From Bolinopsis microptera (Eukaryota > Ctenophora > Tentaculata > Lobata > Bolinopsidae), in the NCBI RefSeq assembly GCF_026151205.1, contig NC_087072.1, positions 20,612,103 through 20,676,102 on the forward strand: DNA of 64,000 nucleotides, read 5' to 3'. The notes beneath the pieces are model-generated. The model was given only the letters and a program-made list of their open reading frames with translations, made no database searches and had not been told where the DNA came from. Below, in pieces: positions 23,701-32,759 of this stretch. The translations under genes were made by a program, and so were the position numbers. Within the stretch, counting starts at the first letter, position 1. Each line of letters starts with the position of its first letter.

Positions 23701-26700
23701 CCCTTGCTCTACAAGCCATGTCTCTAGTACATATTATATATTATATAGATGTATATTGTACACAATAAAATATATGTATATATTATATCGTGTACAATAT
23801 ACATTTTGCTTCTTTCCCTGTAGACTCCGGGTCAGAGAATTATTACTGAGACCCCTCTAATTGAGATCATTTATAACCGTGGTTTGATTGTTTGACGTAT
23901 CATACCAGTTTTCTTTAAAGACTATTAACATGACGATGTGCTATTTTAAGAAAATTCGAAAATTCTTAAAAGCTTTTTTATATTTTTAAGAGCTTTAAAG
24001 CTTTGTTTTATATCATTCCCAGAAAGCACCCGTTCACCTCTCCCGTTGTGTAACATTATAACAAGTGCCTTCAGATTTAACTCCTCCAATGACTCCAAGT
24101 TCTCTTACTGTTTTCTCTAACGGAACCAACTATGGCATTAAGAGCGATGGACTGAGATACATATGGACAGCGTATCATATCTGTGTTATGGTTTCATCCC
24201 TCATTGGGAATTCGATTGTTCTTCTGGCAACCGTCAAATATAACGCTCTGAAACTCCACAAGTTCATCGTAACCATTATCCAGCATATAGCTGTTTGTGA
24301 TCTGATAGTTAGCGTCACTGCCGTGCTACCAAAGGTGCTAGCACTTTTAGCAGATGGCTGGATATTTGGAAATGTGTTGTGCCATGTGATGGCCTATTCC
24401 ATGTACTATTTCAACGCAGTAGCTTTGCTCCTGATTTGTACGCTGAGCACTAGTAAGCTTGTAATATTGAAGTTTCCTATTCGTTCCAGAACGCTGATGA
24501 CCGGCGCAGGTCATAAAATCTGCACGGGGATATGGGTCACAGTCCTGACAATATTCACACCCCTCATGGTCCTCTCGGCTATCAACGGGGAGATCATATT
24601 TGACTACAGGTTGTACGCCTGCAAGTACGGATGGCATGCTGAGTTTTGGAAGTGGCTAAGACCGGTGATTGTCGTTTTGATTATTACAGTTCCAAACTTG
24701 ATTGTGATAGCCACGATAGTTCCGCTGTTGATGTACTTGCTGAGAGCTAAGCGAGCTGCAAAGAACAGCGGTAAAACTCAAAGATGGCGAGGGATTGTGA
24801 CAGTGTTTTCACCGTTACCATCTACTGCATCTCAATATTACCATATGCAGCATACACCTTCATACGCAAGACTAAAGCGGCTTTTGTAATGGATCCTCAC
24901 GGATATTTTGAAAACCAGTTCAGTCGAATAGTCGCATCTTTCATTTTTCTGAACACCCTCTGCAACTTCTACATCTACTTGCTGACTATTCCAAGTTTTA
25001 GACGCTTTCTTTGGTACCGGATACAGATGATTAGAAGCTCAGTCAACAGTATGTTGTACCAAGGTAATGTAAATAGTACATTGGTAATGTAAATAAATTG
25101 TCTTTGGAGGATAGGCGTTTAAACTTTAAAGCTTCCAATCGATTATTTAGTATTTTACAATACTATGATTTGTTTGTAGTACTTATGGCATCAAAATTCT
25201 AACAGGCAGAGAAGAGCCAGCGGTCGAAGCAAATTCAAAGGATGATACGGGAGGAATTCAGCAGACGACTGTGTAACACCGATGAAGCGACGAAAGTGAT
25301 AGACATTCTTAACATTCTCCATGTTAAACTAAAATGGAATAATTTTACTTTTGATTTGCTGTTTTTAATGATCTTCAAGTTTTAGATCTCTATTTATTTC
25401 ACGTGATCTTACATTTTTCGTACAATCTTTTGACAAATTTGTTTCTTTCAACTGCCTAACTTATTAACAAAGTATCGGTGAAATACTAATTATCTTGTAA
25501 AACAATACCAAATAAATTCTACTTACCACGTGATGCGAAGCAGCAACAGCCCTGTACTTTGCAAAACATTCCTCCAGGAGCTCCGGGAACAGGGTAGGCT
25601 GGTTGTCTATCTGATTAGTCAGCCTCTTCTTGTACAGGAGGTCCTGTGCCGTGTTGTTGAGAATACTCCGCAGTTCTGACTCCATGTTCTTCTCTAAAAC
25701 CTAGGGTGATATTCCTCAACGTTAAATTACGATAAAACTTACAAAACTCGGCGGTGTGGGATTATAATTTCACTTACATGATATATTGCTGACTGAAACT
25801 AACATTATCGAAGGTCTAATTATAACAGTTGTAATAATTGGAATTATAATCGTTTAGAATTATTCACCTCCTCAGTTTCGTCAAGTCTGTCAAGTTGTTG
25901 GAGACTCTGGATTAGTAACTTCAGGAACTTGTACGTGTCTTCCTCGGGATCTTTTGTCAAATCCTCCTCCTCGTCCTCGTACTCCTCCTCGTTATCCATT
26001 TCCGGGGGCTCGCCTGGAGTTTTAGTATCTAAACATGGCGAATACTCATTTATCACCAGGGTGCAATTAGGAGAATTTATGATTATCTCTAAAGATATAT
26101 CTCTAAATAAATCTTAATAGTTCTTATGTACCGCTTCTGAATAGCTGCACTTTCTCTTTAGCCGACGGAGCTTTAAGATAAAGGTGGTTTTGTAGTTGTT
26201 GTATCAGTTCCAAGTGTAACGTCTGAAATATGTTTTTGCGGTTGAGATGCTGGAAATGAATCTGCGTGATGCATACAAATAAGTTAATATCGATAAAGAA
26301 TGGTGACAATTCTACGAAGCTCACATCTTTCCTCTTCTTCAGCTCATCTTTGATATCTTTTAGGGCGTCGACGCTTGACAAATTTCCTTCCAGTAGAGCC
26401 ACTGAAATATTATCATTTTCTTTGTTAACGACTTGGTGAGGCATTTAATTCTGTGTACGGCATTTTAAAAGCCATACAACTTTATATTACCAGAGATGGC
26501 CGCAAATCTCGTCGATCGATCTGATCTTGCAAATTGCTTGATTTGTTGATTCTACAACTTCCACAAAATAAACGCGCGTGACTATCTCTGAGACTGAGCG
26601 CGTTACGCACAGCACCATAGAAAATTCTGCTGTTTATGACCACAGCTCAAAATGACAGTATAGTAATAATTGTTCGTCGAAACATAATGAAGCAATTTTA

Positions 26701-27842
26701 AATTCACCGAACGACAACCGTCAATAATTGACAATACGTCAAGGTCTTGAGTAGGCGGTGAAACTACATCAAAATATTATAACATTATAGGGGGTCTACC
26801 GTTAGTTTTAAGAAGTTTAGTAGCATGCTGGTAATGCTTGTGTTTAATGTAAGCGTCTAAAACTCCCGACACTTCTCTTACTTTGTCTCTGAGGGATACA
26901 GGTGAATTTACAAATGATACTAGGAGTTTTAACAGTTGACGTACAAATAACAAATTCTATTCGATAGGCATTGAAGGGCTTATAACAAACGTCACAAAAT
27001 ATGACAACTCGTGGTCAAAGAATGTTGTCAGCTTTTAAATATTTTACAAAAGTATTTTCACAATGCATACAATGCTGTACAACAATGTCATCTGTGACTT
27101 ACATTCTGGCTAAAAGGTCGAGAATCTGCCCGTTTGTAACACTGTCGAGATACAGCCGTTTGAGATCTTCGCGTTGACATTGTAACGACGTTTTACATCT
27201 GTCTATCTTTTCTTTGCAAGATTTTATCTTTCCCTGTGCAACTGAAAAAATGAGTGGTTTGTTGAAAAATCCTCTCACAAATAAGAACGAACAGATTACA
27301 GTGTATATAATATACATAATTTAGTTCCCAATTACGATGAACTTGCACTGCCAGTTATAATAGAGTTTTATCCGCTTTAATGTATTTGAATTATATTAGG
27401 TAGTTAGGTATTGTACTTTATGACTTAATGTCATGAATGATTTTTTTTAATCCAAGGGTTACTACTCACATTTAATTCTGTCCAAAACATTTGAGTAAAC
27501 CTCAGGAATCTGCTTCAGTGCATTGTGATTATCTGAAGAAACAACTTTAATTCCTGATATTGAGATATTGCAGTAAAAGAAGAAAACTCACAAATATGTG
27601 AGTTCAACGTTATCTATACTGGCTCTGATGATAATTATAAAGAAATTCCCAACTTAAATCACCTCGATCAGCTAATTCTTACCAGTTAACTGCTCATTAA
27701 TTTTAGCGTCTATCTGTTGGAACTCGCTGATGTTCTTGTTCTTGGTCCTGTTGACATCACACTGTAACTCCTGGGCCTGTAAGGACACTATCACATTCAG
27801 GAGGTGGGACTCATTTTCAGACTCTGAGGACAGATAGCTCAT
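4652..27842 (-). CDS. EXOC4: Exocyst complex component 4 (Sec8), complete 24-exon gene
   Basis: EXOC4/Sec8 is a subunit of the octameric exocyst, which tethers secretory vesicles to the plasma membrane before SNARE fusion. I read 24 exons on the minus strand, all with GT-AG junctions. The ATG is at 27842-27840 (MSYLSSESE) and the stop at 4654-4652. Exon lengths in order are 160, 63, 139, 89, 77, 91, 161, 174, 87, 181, 89, 83, 104, 59, 139, 97, 98, 294 (cassette), 137, 168, 119, 96, 112 and 216 nt. All phases join without a frameshift, giving 1010 codons, or 912 without the 294-nt exon; the human protein is about 974 residues. Identity rests on conserved stretches such as [31 protein letters not shown] and [12 protein letters not shown], in the same order as in vertebrate EXOC4. 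Introns host several other genes and arrays, listed separately. Confidence 0.93.
6410..7461 (-). pseudogene. Rhodopsin-class GPCR, one frameshift, nested in EXOC4 intron 20
   Basis: Two overlapping frames make one intronless seven-helix receptor. The first (7234-7461) has an extracellular N-terminus with an NVT glycosylation site and TM1 ([19 protein letters not shown]), and ends just before TM2. The second (6410-7237) supplies TM2 to TM7, with [11 protein letters not shown] where DRY normally stands, a long loop with NETY before TM5, and [15 protein letters not shown] in place of NPxxY plus helix 8. The frame changes by one base near 7240, at the typical TM2 start. This could be a decayed receptor, an allele or an assembly error. 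The ligand is unknown and the family looks lineage-specific. Confidence 0.75.
7741..7779. repeat. Tandem 20 bp duplication with E-box
   Basis: The unit TATTTGCACGTGGAGTAA-TT occurs twice in a row. It carries CACGTG. A related GTAATTGCACGTGG is at about 13978-13991, so the motif recurs in EXOC4 intron 20. Confidence 0.5.
7882..10080 (-). pseudogene. Decayed non-LTR retrotransposon (reverse transcriptase)
   Basis: Four minus-strand ORF pieces line up as one LINE second ORF: 9145-9942 (palm start, [21 protein letters not shown]), 8646-9182 (continues [30 protein letters not shown], catalytic FADDT), 8095-8757 (thumb and post-RT region, [18 protein letters not shown]) and 7882-8076 (C-terminus, MWNAMP). 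Further RT-upstream sequence in a third frame ([19 protein letters not shown]) extends it to about 10080. At least three frame breaks make it inactive. The motif set fits the jockey/CR1 superfamily. The endonuclease part is missing, so the copy is 5'-truncated. It lies in EXOC4 intron 20 in the sense direction. Confidence 0.85.
11067..11269. repeat. 9 bp minisatellite (CACATTATT)n
   Basis: About 22 head-to-tail copies of CACATTATT with one degenerate unit near 11245. It ends 17 bp before the ATG of the DXO-like gene, so it occupies that gene's upstream region. Because 9 is a multiple of 3 it stays open in several frames, which makes spurious Asn/Val-rich ORFs. Confidence 0.95.
11286..12323 (+). 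CDS. DXO/Rai1-like decapping nuclease, intronless
   Basis: The 345-residue ORF matches the DXO/Dom3Z/Rai1 family, which removes incomplete or NAD caps from RNA and acts as a 5'-3' exonuclease. Matching landmarks are [12 protein letters not shown] followed by [10 protein letters not shown] (111-142), [13 protein letters not shown] (192-204), ENYVDIKTA (215-223), and [20 protein letters not shown] followed by LLSWVQ. In family members I recall, the metal-binding motifs are E-h-D and E-h-K. Here they read SID (201-203) and DIK (219-221), so one acidic ligand is lost and another shortened. The gene lies antisense in EXOC4 intron 20 without introns, which suggests a retrocopy. The ORF is full length and undamaged, so it may be expressed but catalytically altered. 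Confidence 0.82.
   Translation: MASEQLMIRPIREYRGTNTRHLSAKEVGRYNDLNPEEPMTVWSVHSGDDIPELCRIPQLEAPTQLPLSLRTEIPVEPSLRCSSVDKMLRWAEAVNYSMSDVDIVVGRSMIRMLCQTPYHRGKGWTVKLYKYKNTLYLQNAEERYGYWTDADAYTQCNWGQVFEDVMKTGGRRTPGYACEDVDIRMTRLVQLGPLKLLTNSSIDCQLPGDNQDVLENYVDIKTAVVSETEWERVKFERFTSRYFWAHCAPIGINTVYVGRKTREGDLREIQIFTMRDLERAGSNHWRPECMLSFLEVLLSWVQDKTSNDMTYSLTYDGQVFNDPVRLVPEEQDDLVRIVKASFPEE
12702..13690. repeat. 15 bp minisatellite (GGTCTGTAGGCACTA)n
   Basis: About 65 tandem copies of a 15 bp unit. A variant unit (GGCTCTAGG) and a truncated unit (CACTAGCCACTAGG) each recur about 278 bp later, so whole blocks have been duplicated. Degenerate flanks (AGGTAGTACTAGTACTAAGG) follow to about 13790. In the EXOC4 sense direction each unit reads CCTACAG, like a 3' splice site. 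The long ORFs in it are repeat artefacts (PTDLV and SAYRP repeats). Confidence 0.97.
15029..15322 (-). CDS. EXOC4: EXOC4 exon 18, probable Ser-rich cassette exon
   Basis: An open stretch of 294 nt (98 codons) lies between exons 17 and 19 with a candidate acceptor at 15323 (CATAG) and donor at 15028 (TATG/GTGAAG). It enters and leaves in phase 1, so skipping it keeps the frame. The peptide is Ser/Thr/Pro-rich with internal repeats of the type SPRSQIT, coded by a 21-nt DNA repeat carrying TGACGTCA or CACGTCA. I see no counterpart in the vertebrate protein as I recall it. The ORF stays open to 14886, so the donor is less certain than the acceptor. It could also be intronic sequence that happens to be open. 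Confidence 0.5.
15592..21430 (-). CDS. EXOC4: EXOC4 exons 9-17 (central part)
   Basis: The exons are 21344-21430, 18860-19040, 18185-18273, 17737-17819, 17526-17629, 17214-17272, 16133-16271, 15824-15920 and 15592-15689. They code the centre of Sec8. Matching stretches include [17 protein letters not shown] across exons 9/10, [18 protein letters not shown] (exon 12) and WPRPLLQ joined to GTLKVQEEL (exons 14/15). For exon 15 I chose the donor GTGGGT at 16132 over GTTAAA four bases later, because only the former keeps the frame into exon 16 ([16 protein letters not shown]). Introns 9, 10 and 14 carry minisatellites that begin at or near the splice sites of exons 9, 10, 11 and 15. Confidence 0.85.
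16288..16935. repeat. 12 bp minisatellite (TTACCAGGCATG)n in EXOC4 intron 14
   Basis: About 54 copies of TTACCAGGCATG, with AGACATG, TTATC and ATGATACC variants. The array ends 16 nt before the first base of EXOC4 exon 15, so it makes up that intron's 3' end. In the sense direction each unit contains TGGTAACATG, a weak 5' splice-site-like string. ORFs in it (LPGM, NMPG, LVTC repeats) are artefacts of the period. Confidence 0.96.
18281..18700. repeat. 7 bp minisatellite (AGTTACC)n in EXOC4 intron 10
   Basis: Close to 58 copies of AGTTACC, broken by two GGTTAGTATTTAC interruptions and some AGTTACA or AGTTATC units. It stops about 8 nt from the acceptor of EXOC4 exon 11, so it supplies that exon's upstream intron sequence. 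In the sense direction each unit reads GGTAACT, again donor-like. Confidence 0.95.
19051..19410. repeat. 20 bp array with CRE and E-box in EXOC4 intron 9
   Basis: Eighteen exact-length units of ACACGTGGTGTGACGTCATG. Sixteen hold the palindrome TGACGTCA (CRE/ATF site) and most hold CACGTG (E-box, bHLH site). Two units 100 bp apart share TGATGTTATG in place of the CRE, which shows block duplication. The array starts about 8 nt from the acceptor of exon 10. A lone copy of the unit sits at 17445-17464 in intron 13. Confidence 0.95.
19853..21362. repeat. 31 bp array: amplified EXOC4 exon 9/intron 9 junction
   Basis: About 48 tandem units of 31 bp. In EXOC4 sense each is GAGCAACATTCAGACCTGT followed by GTAAGTAACACC. 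The first unit is the real 3' end of exon 9 with its donor (21344/21343). The rest are near-identical copies continuing into the intron, so each carries a consensus GTAAGT donor. A variant with GTGTCACTT recurs every 186 bp (six units), showing higher-order duplication. One unit near 21130 has a small insertion. Confidence 0.96.
22218..23499. mobile_element. TTAA-flanked foldback MITE, 1282 bp
   Basis: It starts GGGGGCATACCCC and ends GGGGTATGCCCCC, with TTAA directly on both sides (22214-22217 and 23500-23503). The two halves are inverted copies over about 500 bp each. The left arm has an extra 149 bp tandem duplication (units starting near 22394 and 22543) that the right arm lacks. TTAA target duplication is the hallmark of piggyBac-type elements. 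There is no transposase ORF, so it is non-autonomous. It lies in EXOC4 intron 8. A related sequence without the insert is at 30335-30530. Confidence 0.88.
24089..25092 (+). pseudogene. Rhodopsin-class GPCR, one frameshift, nested in EXOC4 intron 8
   Basis: An intronless receptor in two frames. From the ATG at 24089 to about 24810 it codes an N-terminus with NGT, TM1 with GNSIVLL, TM2 with AVCDLIVSV, and TM3 from LCHVMAY to [10 protein letters not shown], where TSK replaces DRY. TM4 and TM5 follow, then a basic third loop ([13 protein letters not shown]). From about 24811 to 25092 the next frame codes TM6 ([19 protein letters not shown]) and TM7 ([21 protein letters not shown], an NPxxY variant). 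The one-base shift falls at a TTTT run, so a sequencing error is possible. An AATAAA overlaps the stop codon at 25092-25097. The gene is antisense to EXOC4. An earlier GTG at 24065 is in frame but ATG is preferred. Confidence 0.78.
25206..25383 (+). other. Exon-like open stretch after the GPCR
   Basis: After an acceptor-like TTCTAACAG there is an open frame beginning [20 protein letters not shown] and ending in TAG at 25383. It is basic and helical in character. It could be an alternative C-terminal exon of the neighbouring GPCR or chance. No further partner exon is seen. Confidence 0.2.
25527..27842 (-). CDS. EXOC4: EXOC4 exons 1-8 (N-terminal Sec8 domain)
   Basis: The exons are 27683-27842, 27470-27532, 27103-27241, 26800-26888, 26325-26401, 26132-26222, 25868-26028 and 25527-25700. 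This part matches the conserved N-terminal Sec8 region, which forms a long coiled coil and packs against other exocyst subunits. Visible matches to the vertebrate protein are [20 protein letters not shown] (exon 3), [17 protein letters not shown] (exon 6) and [19 protein letters not shown] (exon 8). Exon 7 codes a very acidic stretch ([18 protein letters not shown]) where the vertebrate protein is also acidic. Introns are short, about 80-510 nt, unlike those downstream. The start was chosen because it is the first ATG upstream of conserved sequence in an exon that splices in phase. Confidence 0.9.
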
Positions 27843-28257
27843 CACACTTCTGTCACACTACTGTCACTCTACTGTCACCCTTCTGTCACAGAACTTTCCT
27901 GTTACAACAAGTTCTTCAGTTCATGTCATGGACTTATTTCTGCATCCTATTAGAGTGCTATTAGGATAATAGTGGGATAACACAATAACAACAAATTGTA
28001 AGAGACAAATTAAACAGTTGTTATGTTTCTTGGACAAAATTTGTATTGATCCCGTTTGTTGCGACAAGGAAAAGGCTCTTATCAGGAAAGGAATTATTCA
28101 ACGTTTCAATGTGAAAACATCGTATTCATGATAAAAAAAGATTTTTATCAAAAATTCAAAACATAAAAAGATAAATCTGAGACAAAAATAGTGTATAATT
28201 ATATATTTTTAATTCAATTAAAATTGGATACAAAAAAGTCATAAAAAACAACAATAA

Positions 28258-28556
28258 ATTCAAATTCAAAATCGAAATCAAATCGAAATCAAATCGAAAT
28301 CAAATCGAAATCAAATCAAAATCAAAATCAAAATCAAAATCAAAATCAAAATCAAAATCAAAATCAAAATCAAATCAAAATCAAATCAAAATCAAATCAA
28401 AATCAAGTCAAAATCAAAATCAAAATCAAAATCAAATCAAATTAAAATCAAAATCAAATCAAAATCAAATCAAAATCAAATCAAAATCAAATCAAAATCA
28501 AATCAAAATCAAATCAAAATCAAATCAAAATCAAAATCAAAATCAAATTAAAATCA
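28258..28556. repeat. AAATCA/AAATC microsatellite
   Basis: About 300 bp of interspersed AAATCA and AAATC units with early CGAAATCA variants. It lies between the EXOC4 5' end and the 3' end of the BTB gene, so it may fall in the EXOC4 upstream region. Confidence 0.93.
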
Positions 28557-28579
28557 AGAGCAACTTGGAATATCTATAT

Positions 28580-28585
28580 TTTATT
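28580..28585 (-). promoter_or_regulatory. Polyadenylation signal AATAAA of the BTB gene
   Basis: AATAAA on the minus strand about 17 nt past the TAA that ends the C-terminal frame of the BTB gene, implying a very short 3' UTR. Confidence 0.6.
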
Positions 28586-28601
28586 TATAGTTGTAGTCAG
28601 C

Positions 28602-30136
28602 TTAGTTGTACTGAATATAGACCTGCTCAATAACCCAGTTCTTAACACGGCTAAACCATGATTTGAAATAAAACCTTCCCTGTAAGCCTTTGCCTTCTCT
28701 ATTAGACACTATGACCTTGGTCCCATCAGGTGTGGTCCCTGACAGTATAAAGTAGAAATGCATGTCACGTGCTAAGAAAGTGTTGTGGAAATGTATACCA
28801 GTCCCTTCATAGTCCTCATCTGCTCGGCACAGTTTGTACTTAAACTTATAGTATTCTCTACTCTGACAGGAACTCTTCAATATACACATCTTCCTGGCTT
28901 ATCGCACTCTGGAGCAGTCGGATGGTTGAAAAAGAAATGATGTTTATGAGTAGAACCAGTTGCTTCCTCTACACATGTTTCTTCTGGTATAAGAAGGTTG
29001 TCACTACAAGAACATAAATCGTCGTCTTCCCTGATGCATTTCAGGATGTTAATAAAATTTGGCAACTTATAATCCCTAAATCTAGAAAAATGACGATGAT
29101 CAGTTGAATGGGTCAAACCGGTCAATATCATGTCCACATATTGAGGACACACTTTCTGTATGTGATTATTCCTGCAACCGTTCCTTAGTGCAGCTAGGAA
29201 GCTTTTTTCTTCGGTTTCTTGGACTGGAAGACGGCTATAGTGTAAGTCTAAGAAATCCACTACATCAAACATTGATATGACTCTACCATTGATGATTCCA
29301 TTTATTATGCTATCTAATTGGCTGCAGTATAACATAAGTTGAGCGTATTTCCATCCATCAAAAACCACGTTTGACTCAGCCGTTTCCTTATAAAGTTTCA
29401 ATATGAAGCTATGATCTTCTGGCTTCAGTTCTTTCAAGCTAAATAGGCATTCAAACAGCTGATCGATGTGGAACTGATGTTGAGACCTACAAATTTTTAG
29501 ATCAAGGTTTTTTAGCAAAAACTTCATGTTATCATCAAGGGATTCTTGGAAGACAATATTGTATAACATTGAGTTCACAAAAACCATTTGGTTACTTCCA
29601 CTTATCTTCAGCAATAAATCTAATTGTACAGTATCCAGCTTATTGCCTCCCTTTACAAGATTTTCCAATCCTTCCTTAAGATACCAAGATACAAACTCGC
29701 TTACATCCTTCACGATCAATTTCGAAATCATTGTTTCTATCATACCCTTTTCTTTGTCTTCCCATTTTCGAAAGACATAAAGACACTCCTCAAACGCAAA
29801 CAATATTTCCTGAAAGCTGTGTTGCTTTTCTTTACTGTCGAGTCTGGAAAAAAGCCAGCTTCGACAACCTTCTTTAAGACACTCAGCCTCAAAGACAACT
29901 GCCATCTTATGTAACTCCCTGAACTGTGATTCTTGAAGTTCGTTTACTTGGTTATCCTGGAGATGAGTTAGAAACAGTGCTACCACATCGGGGTCAAAGT
30001 CGTCCATTTCAATTTCATAAAAATGAAGCTCATCAATGAGATGTCGCAGGAATTTACTGTTCTTTGTTAATCTTTCTTTTTCAACATGCAATGGGTCACC
30101 TTCTTTTATCTTTATCACAATTAGTCCCTTCTCCAT
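28602..30136 (-). CDS. BTB/POZ-domain protein with frame change before C-terminal module
   Basis: The main ORF (28877-30136, 419 residues) starts MEKGLIVIKIKEGDPLHVEK and has a BTB/POZ fold over about residues 1-95 (LTKNSKFLRHLIDELHFYEI, then VVALFLTHLQDNQV). A BACK-like all-helical region follows to about 360, then a Cys/His-containing tail. BTB domains dimerise and often recruit cullin-3; that role is inferred from the family. A second ORF (28602-28889, 95 residues) overlaps by 13 bases in another frame and codes a compact aromatic-rich module (YYKFKYKLCRADEDYEG to WVIEQVYIQYN). It ends just before an AATAAA, so it is probably the true C-terminus. Joining needs a one-base shift or a small intron. 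I do not recognise the C-terminal module. Confidence 0.7.
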
Positions 30137-30334
30137 GATGCTGCAATAATGTATTAATCAGAAACTCAAACTTAGGTCTCTTACGAGTGCAATATAAGTA
30201 GTAATAAAATGTGTATGCAATAAGACAATTTCGACTGTAAACACAATCTAACAAATAATCAAACAGTGAGATGAACATTTTTAGAGAAGCATATTACAAA
30301 TCAAAATTAAAATGTGTATGTTCTGTACAATGTA

Positions 30335-30530
30335 CATTGTATGTCCGCCCCGCGCCCACCTGCTAATCAGTAATTGCATAGTAATGCTGGTGAAAATGCG
30401 TATGTACATGTGCATTGTGCAATGAATATTGGATCAGCATTTTGATTGGTTTTGTTGTTATTACGTTGTGTTCAGTGCAAGTCACATTTAATCGGCTGTA
30501 TCTTCAGTTATGATGGACTTTTTTTGTGAC
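30335..30530 (+). repeat. Dispersed repeat, empty-site relative of 22075-22213/23504-23540
   Basis: Shared blocks include GCAATGAATATTGG, TGTTATT-CGT-GTGTT-AGTGC and TTAATCGGCTGTATCTTC. The TTAA at 30488-30491 corresponds to the point where the foldback element sits in the 22 kb copy. Family identity and ends are unknown. Confidence 0.75.
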
Positions 30531-31061
30531 AAAAGAATATTTTAACAGTCAAATCAGTCATTGAATCAGTATTTTTATCTGTGCTCTGCGTAATGCATCA
30601 CATGAATCAGTTTTTAATCTATTAACTTATTACACATTTGTGCTCTGCTTTAGCATCACTTGGGACCACTACTAGCATTGTCACAACATCTACAAAGCTG
30701 CCATATAGCCTGACTGACTATTTTCTCGACTGACTGACAATGTTTCTTCTTTTCCCCATTTAGAATTCAAAGATTAGTACATTTTAGCTTATGATTAATA
30801 TTATATTTTTACCTACAGTTTACCTAGATTGACTATTTAAAAAAATTGTTTGTTCAGGCCATGACCTTATAGTCAGCCAATTGGCCATTGCTAAAATTGA
30901 ATGTAATTTATTCAATATTTTTATTTTCTTCAAAAAATATTGATCAATCATTTAAAAAAATCAGTCACAGTGAAAGAAAACTCCTCGACAAACACAAACG
31001 TTATTCGTGAATCTGAAACGAAAATAAAAATCAATCACATTAGAGGAAAGTCATACAGATA

Positions 31062-31919
31062 GTAGAGGCTCTTACGGGCATTGTCTGCATGATACGCTAG
31101 GGACCCCAGATACACCTTACTAGACTTATTTTTGACCGTAGAATCGATTAAAAGTAGTTTCAAGATGATTGGACTGAGTTAGTGCGGTCAAAATCGCAAA
31201 AAACCGATTTTTGGGCCAAAAAAAGGCCAAAAAACCATGTTTTTTGATATTTTGAGCAAGTTAATTTTGTTGGCATGTCGGCAAAATTTGCACAAAGATA
31301 GCTAAAAGACAGCCGCACAAGATGGTATAAAAATAAAACAAATCCCTCTATTTTAGCGCAGGTAAAAATCCAAAAAAGTGGTAAAAATTTTGACTTTTTT
31401 GCTTGAAGTTTGAATAATTTTTTGCAGTTGTATTAAATCAACCCAAAAATAGTCACATCGTGTTTGCCTAAATTTTTCCTTTCTGAGAAGTACCCACTTC
31501 ATATACTTTATCGAAGTTTGAATATTGTCACTCCGCAAGCGTTTTTGCCAAATTTCAGACGCGCACTACGCGCAAAAGCATTTAGTTGTTATCAATTGGC
31601 ACCCATGCGTTCATCATAAAATTTCAAACAGCTATAACTCAGCGAGATTATGTCCGTTCTAGCTCATATTTTCACACCAAATAGAAAATAATGTGATCTT
31701 ATTGCTGACAAAATATGATTATGATTACTCTATTTGCCTTAGAGTAATAGACTGCCAAAGTTTAAAACGCGCATTGGTATAGCATGTGACTAATAAAGCC
31801 AAATTTATACTTCTTAACATATTATCGATCCTTAGACATCATACTATTGTGTCTAATTAGCGGTTAGGTCTCTAAAATCGTAGCAGAATACACGTATTTT
31901 TGCCCGTAAGAGCCTCTAC
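31062..31919. mobile_element. TA-flanked MITE, 858 bp
   Basis: Perfect 19 bp inverted termini GTAGAGGCTCTTACGGGCA and TGCCCGTAAGAGCCTCTAC are flanked by TA on both sides (31060-31061, 31920-31921). TA duplication with short inverted ends is typical of Tc1/mariner-type elements. No transposase is present. The interior is AT-rich with short lysine/phenylalanine-rich ORFs only. Confidence 0.85.
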
Positions 31920-32223
31920 TAAGAAGCAAATTGACAGAATCACTTAAATACCAGTGGAGGGATCAAGTGGAACTCCTTGATCCTTATCAAATTGGATTTG
32001 AGCAGCTAAAGAAGGTGCATATACTATGATCTAAATGAAGTTTAGATGTCCCGAAATTTAGAGCTCTATTTATATTGTATAGTTACTCTAAGGACAGTGA
32101 CCAGAACAAAATTTACAGTGTTAATGTTTTTTTAAATTTTACACTGATCTTATGCTAGCATGCTAGTGTAAATTCAACACATGTCATGTGTAATGGCTAA
32201 ATTGGCTTAAACGGTATAATCAC

Positions 32224-32580
32224 AGTGCTGGCAACAGATTAAAAAAAACTACCCGAAGGCAGCTGTACTCGGCAATATATAAAGATTCAATAAACATCAG
32301 CTAATTGGACACTAACTATCAACTATACCGCCCTTACCCCAAAATACTATGTATCGACCCGAAAGCAACCCAAAAAGATTTTTACAGCATGTGATTGATG
32401 TAATTAATTGAAACTTATTACAATTCGTAAGTCGCATCGTGAATGAATGGGAAAAGCAAGCAACCGATTTCAGTCTCAGTATCATTTTGCATTAGCAGAC
32501 AGTCATTCAAATTAATATCATTTATTTTTGTTTGGGAAAGAGAGACACTGGTAGCAGTCCACTCTAATACCCAATCATTT
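32224..32580. repeat. Dispersed repeat related to 508-1004
   Basis: It begins CAGTGCTGGCAAC and contains, inverted, the spacer of the 508-1004 inverted repeat, plus one arm in the same orientation as its right arm (GGGAAAGAGAGACACTGG). The copy is diverged by substitutions and indels. A GC-rich stretch GCGCGGCCGGCCAGCCGCG follows at about 32617. Confidence 0.7.
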
Positions 32581-32759
32581 GACACTCGCTGTAACGGGTG
32601 TAACCCCTTTTGATCGCGCGGCCGGCCAGCCGCGTGCATGTAAAAGAAAAATGGTGAAAAAGTCAATTAGAAAAAATTAGAATTTAACTTATGAAAAATG
32701 TATGAGTAGTTCACTATGTGAATGTTCAAAATGTGAAGGTTAGAATTGCTCTAACCAGA

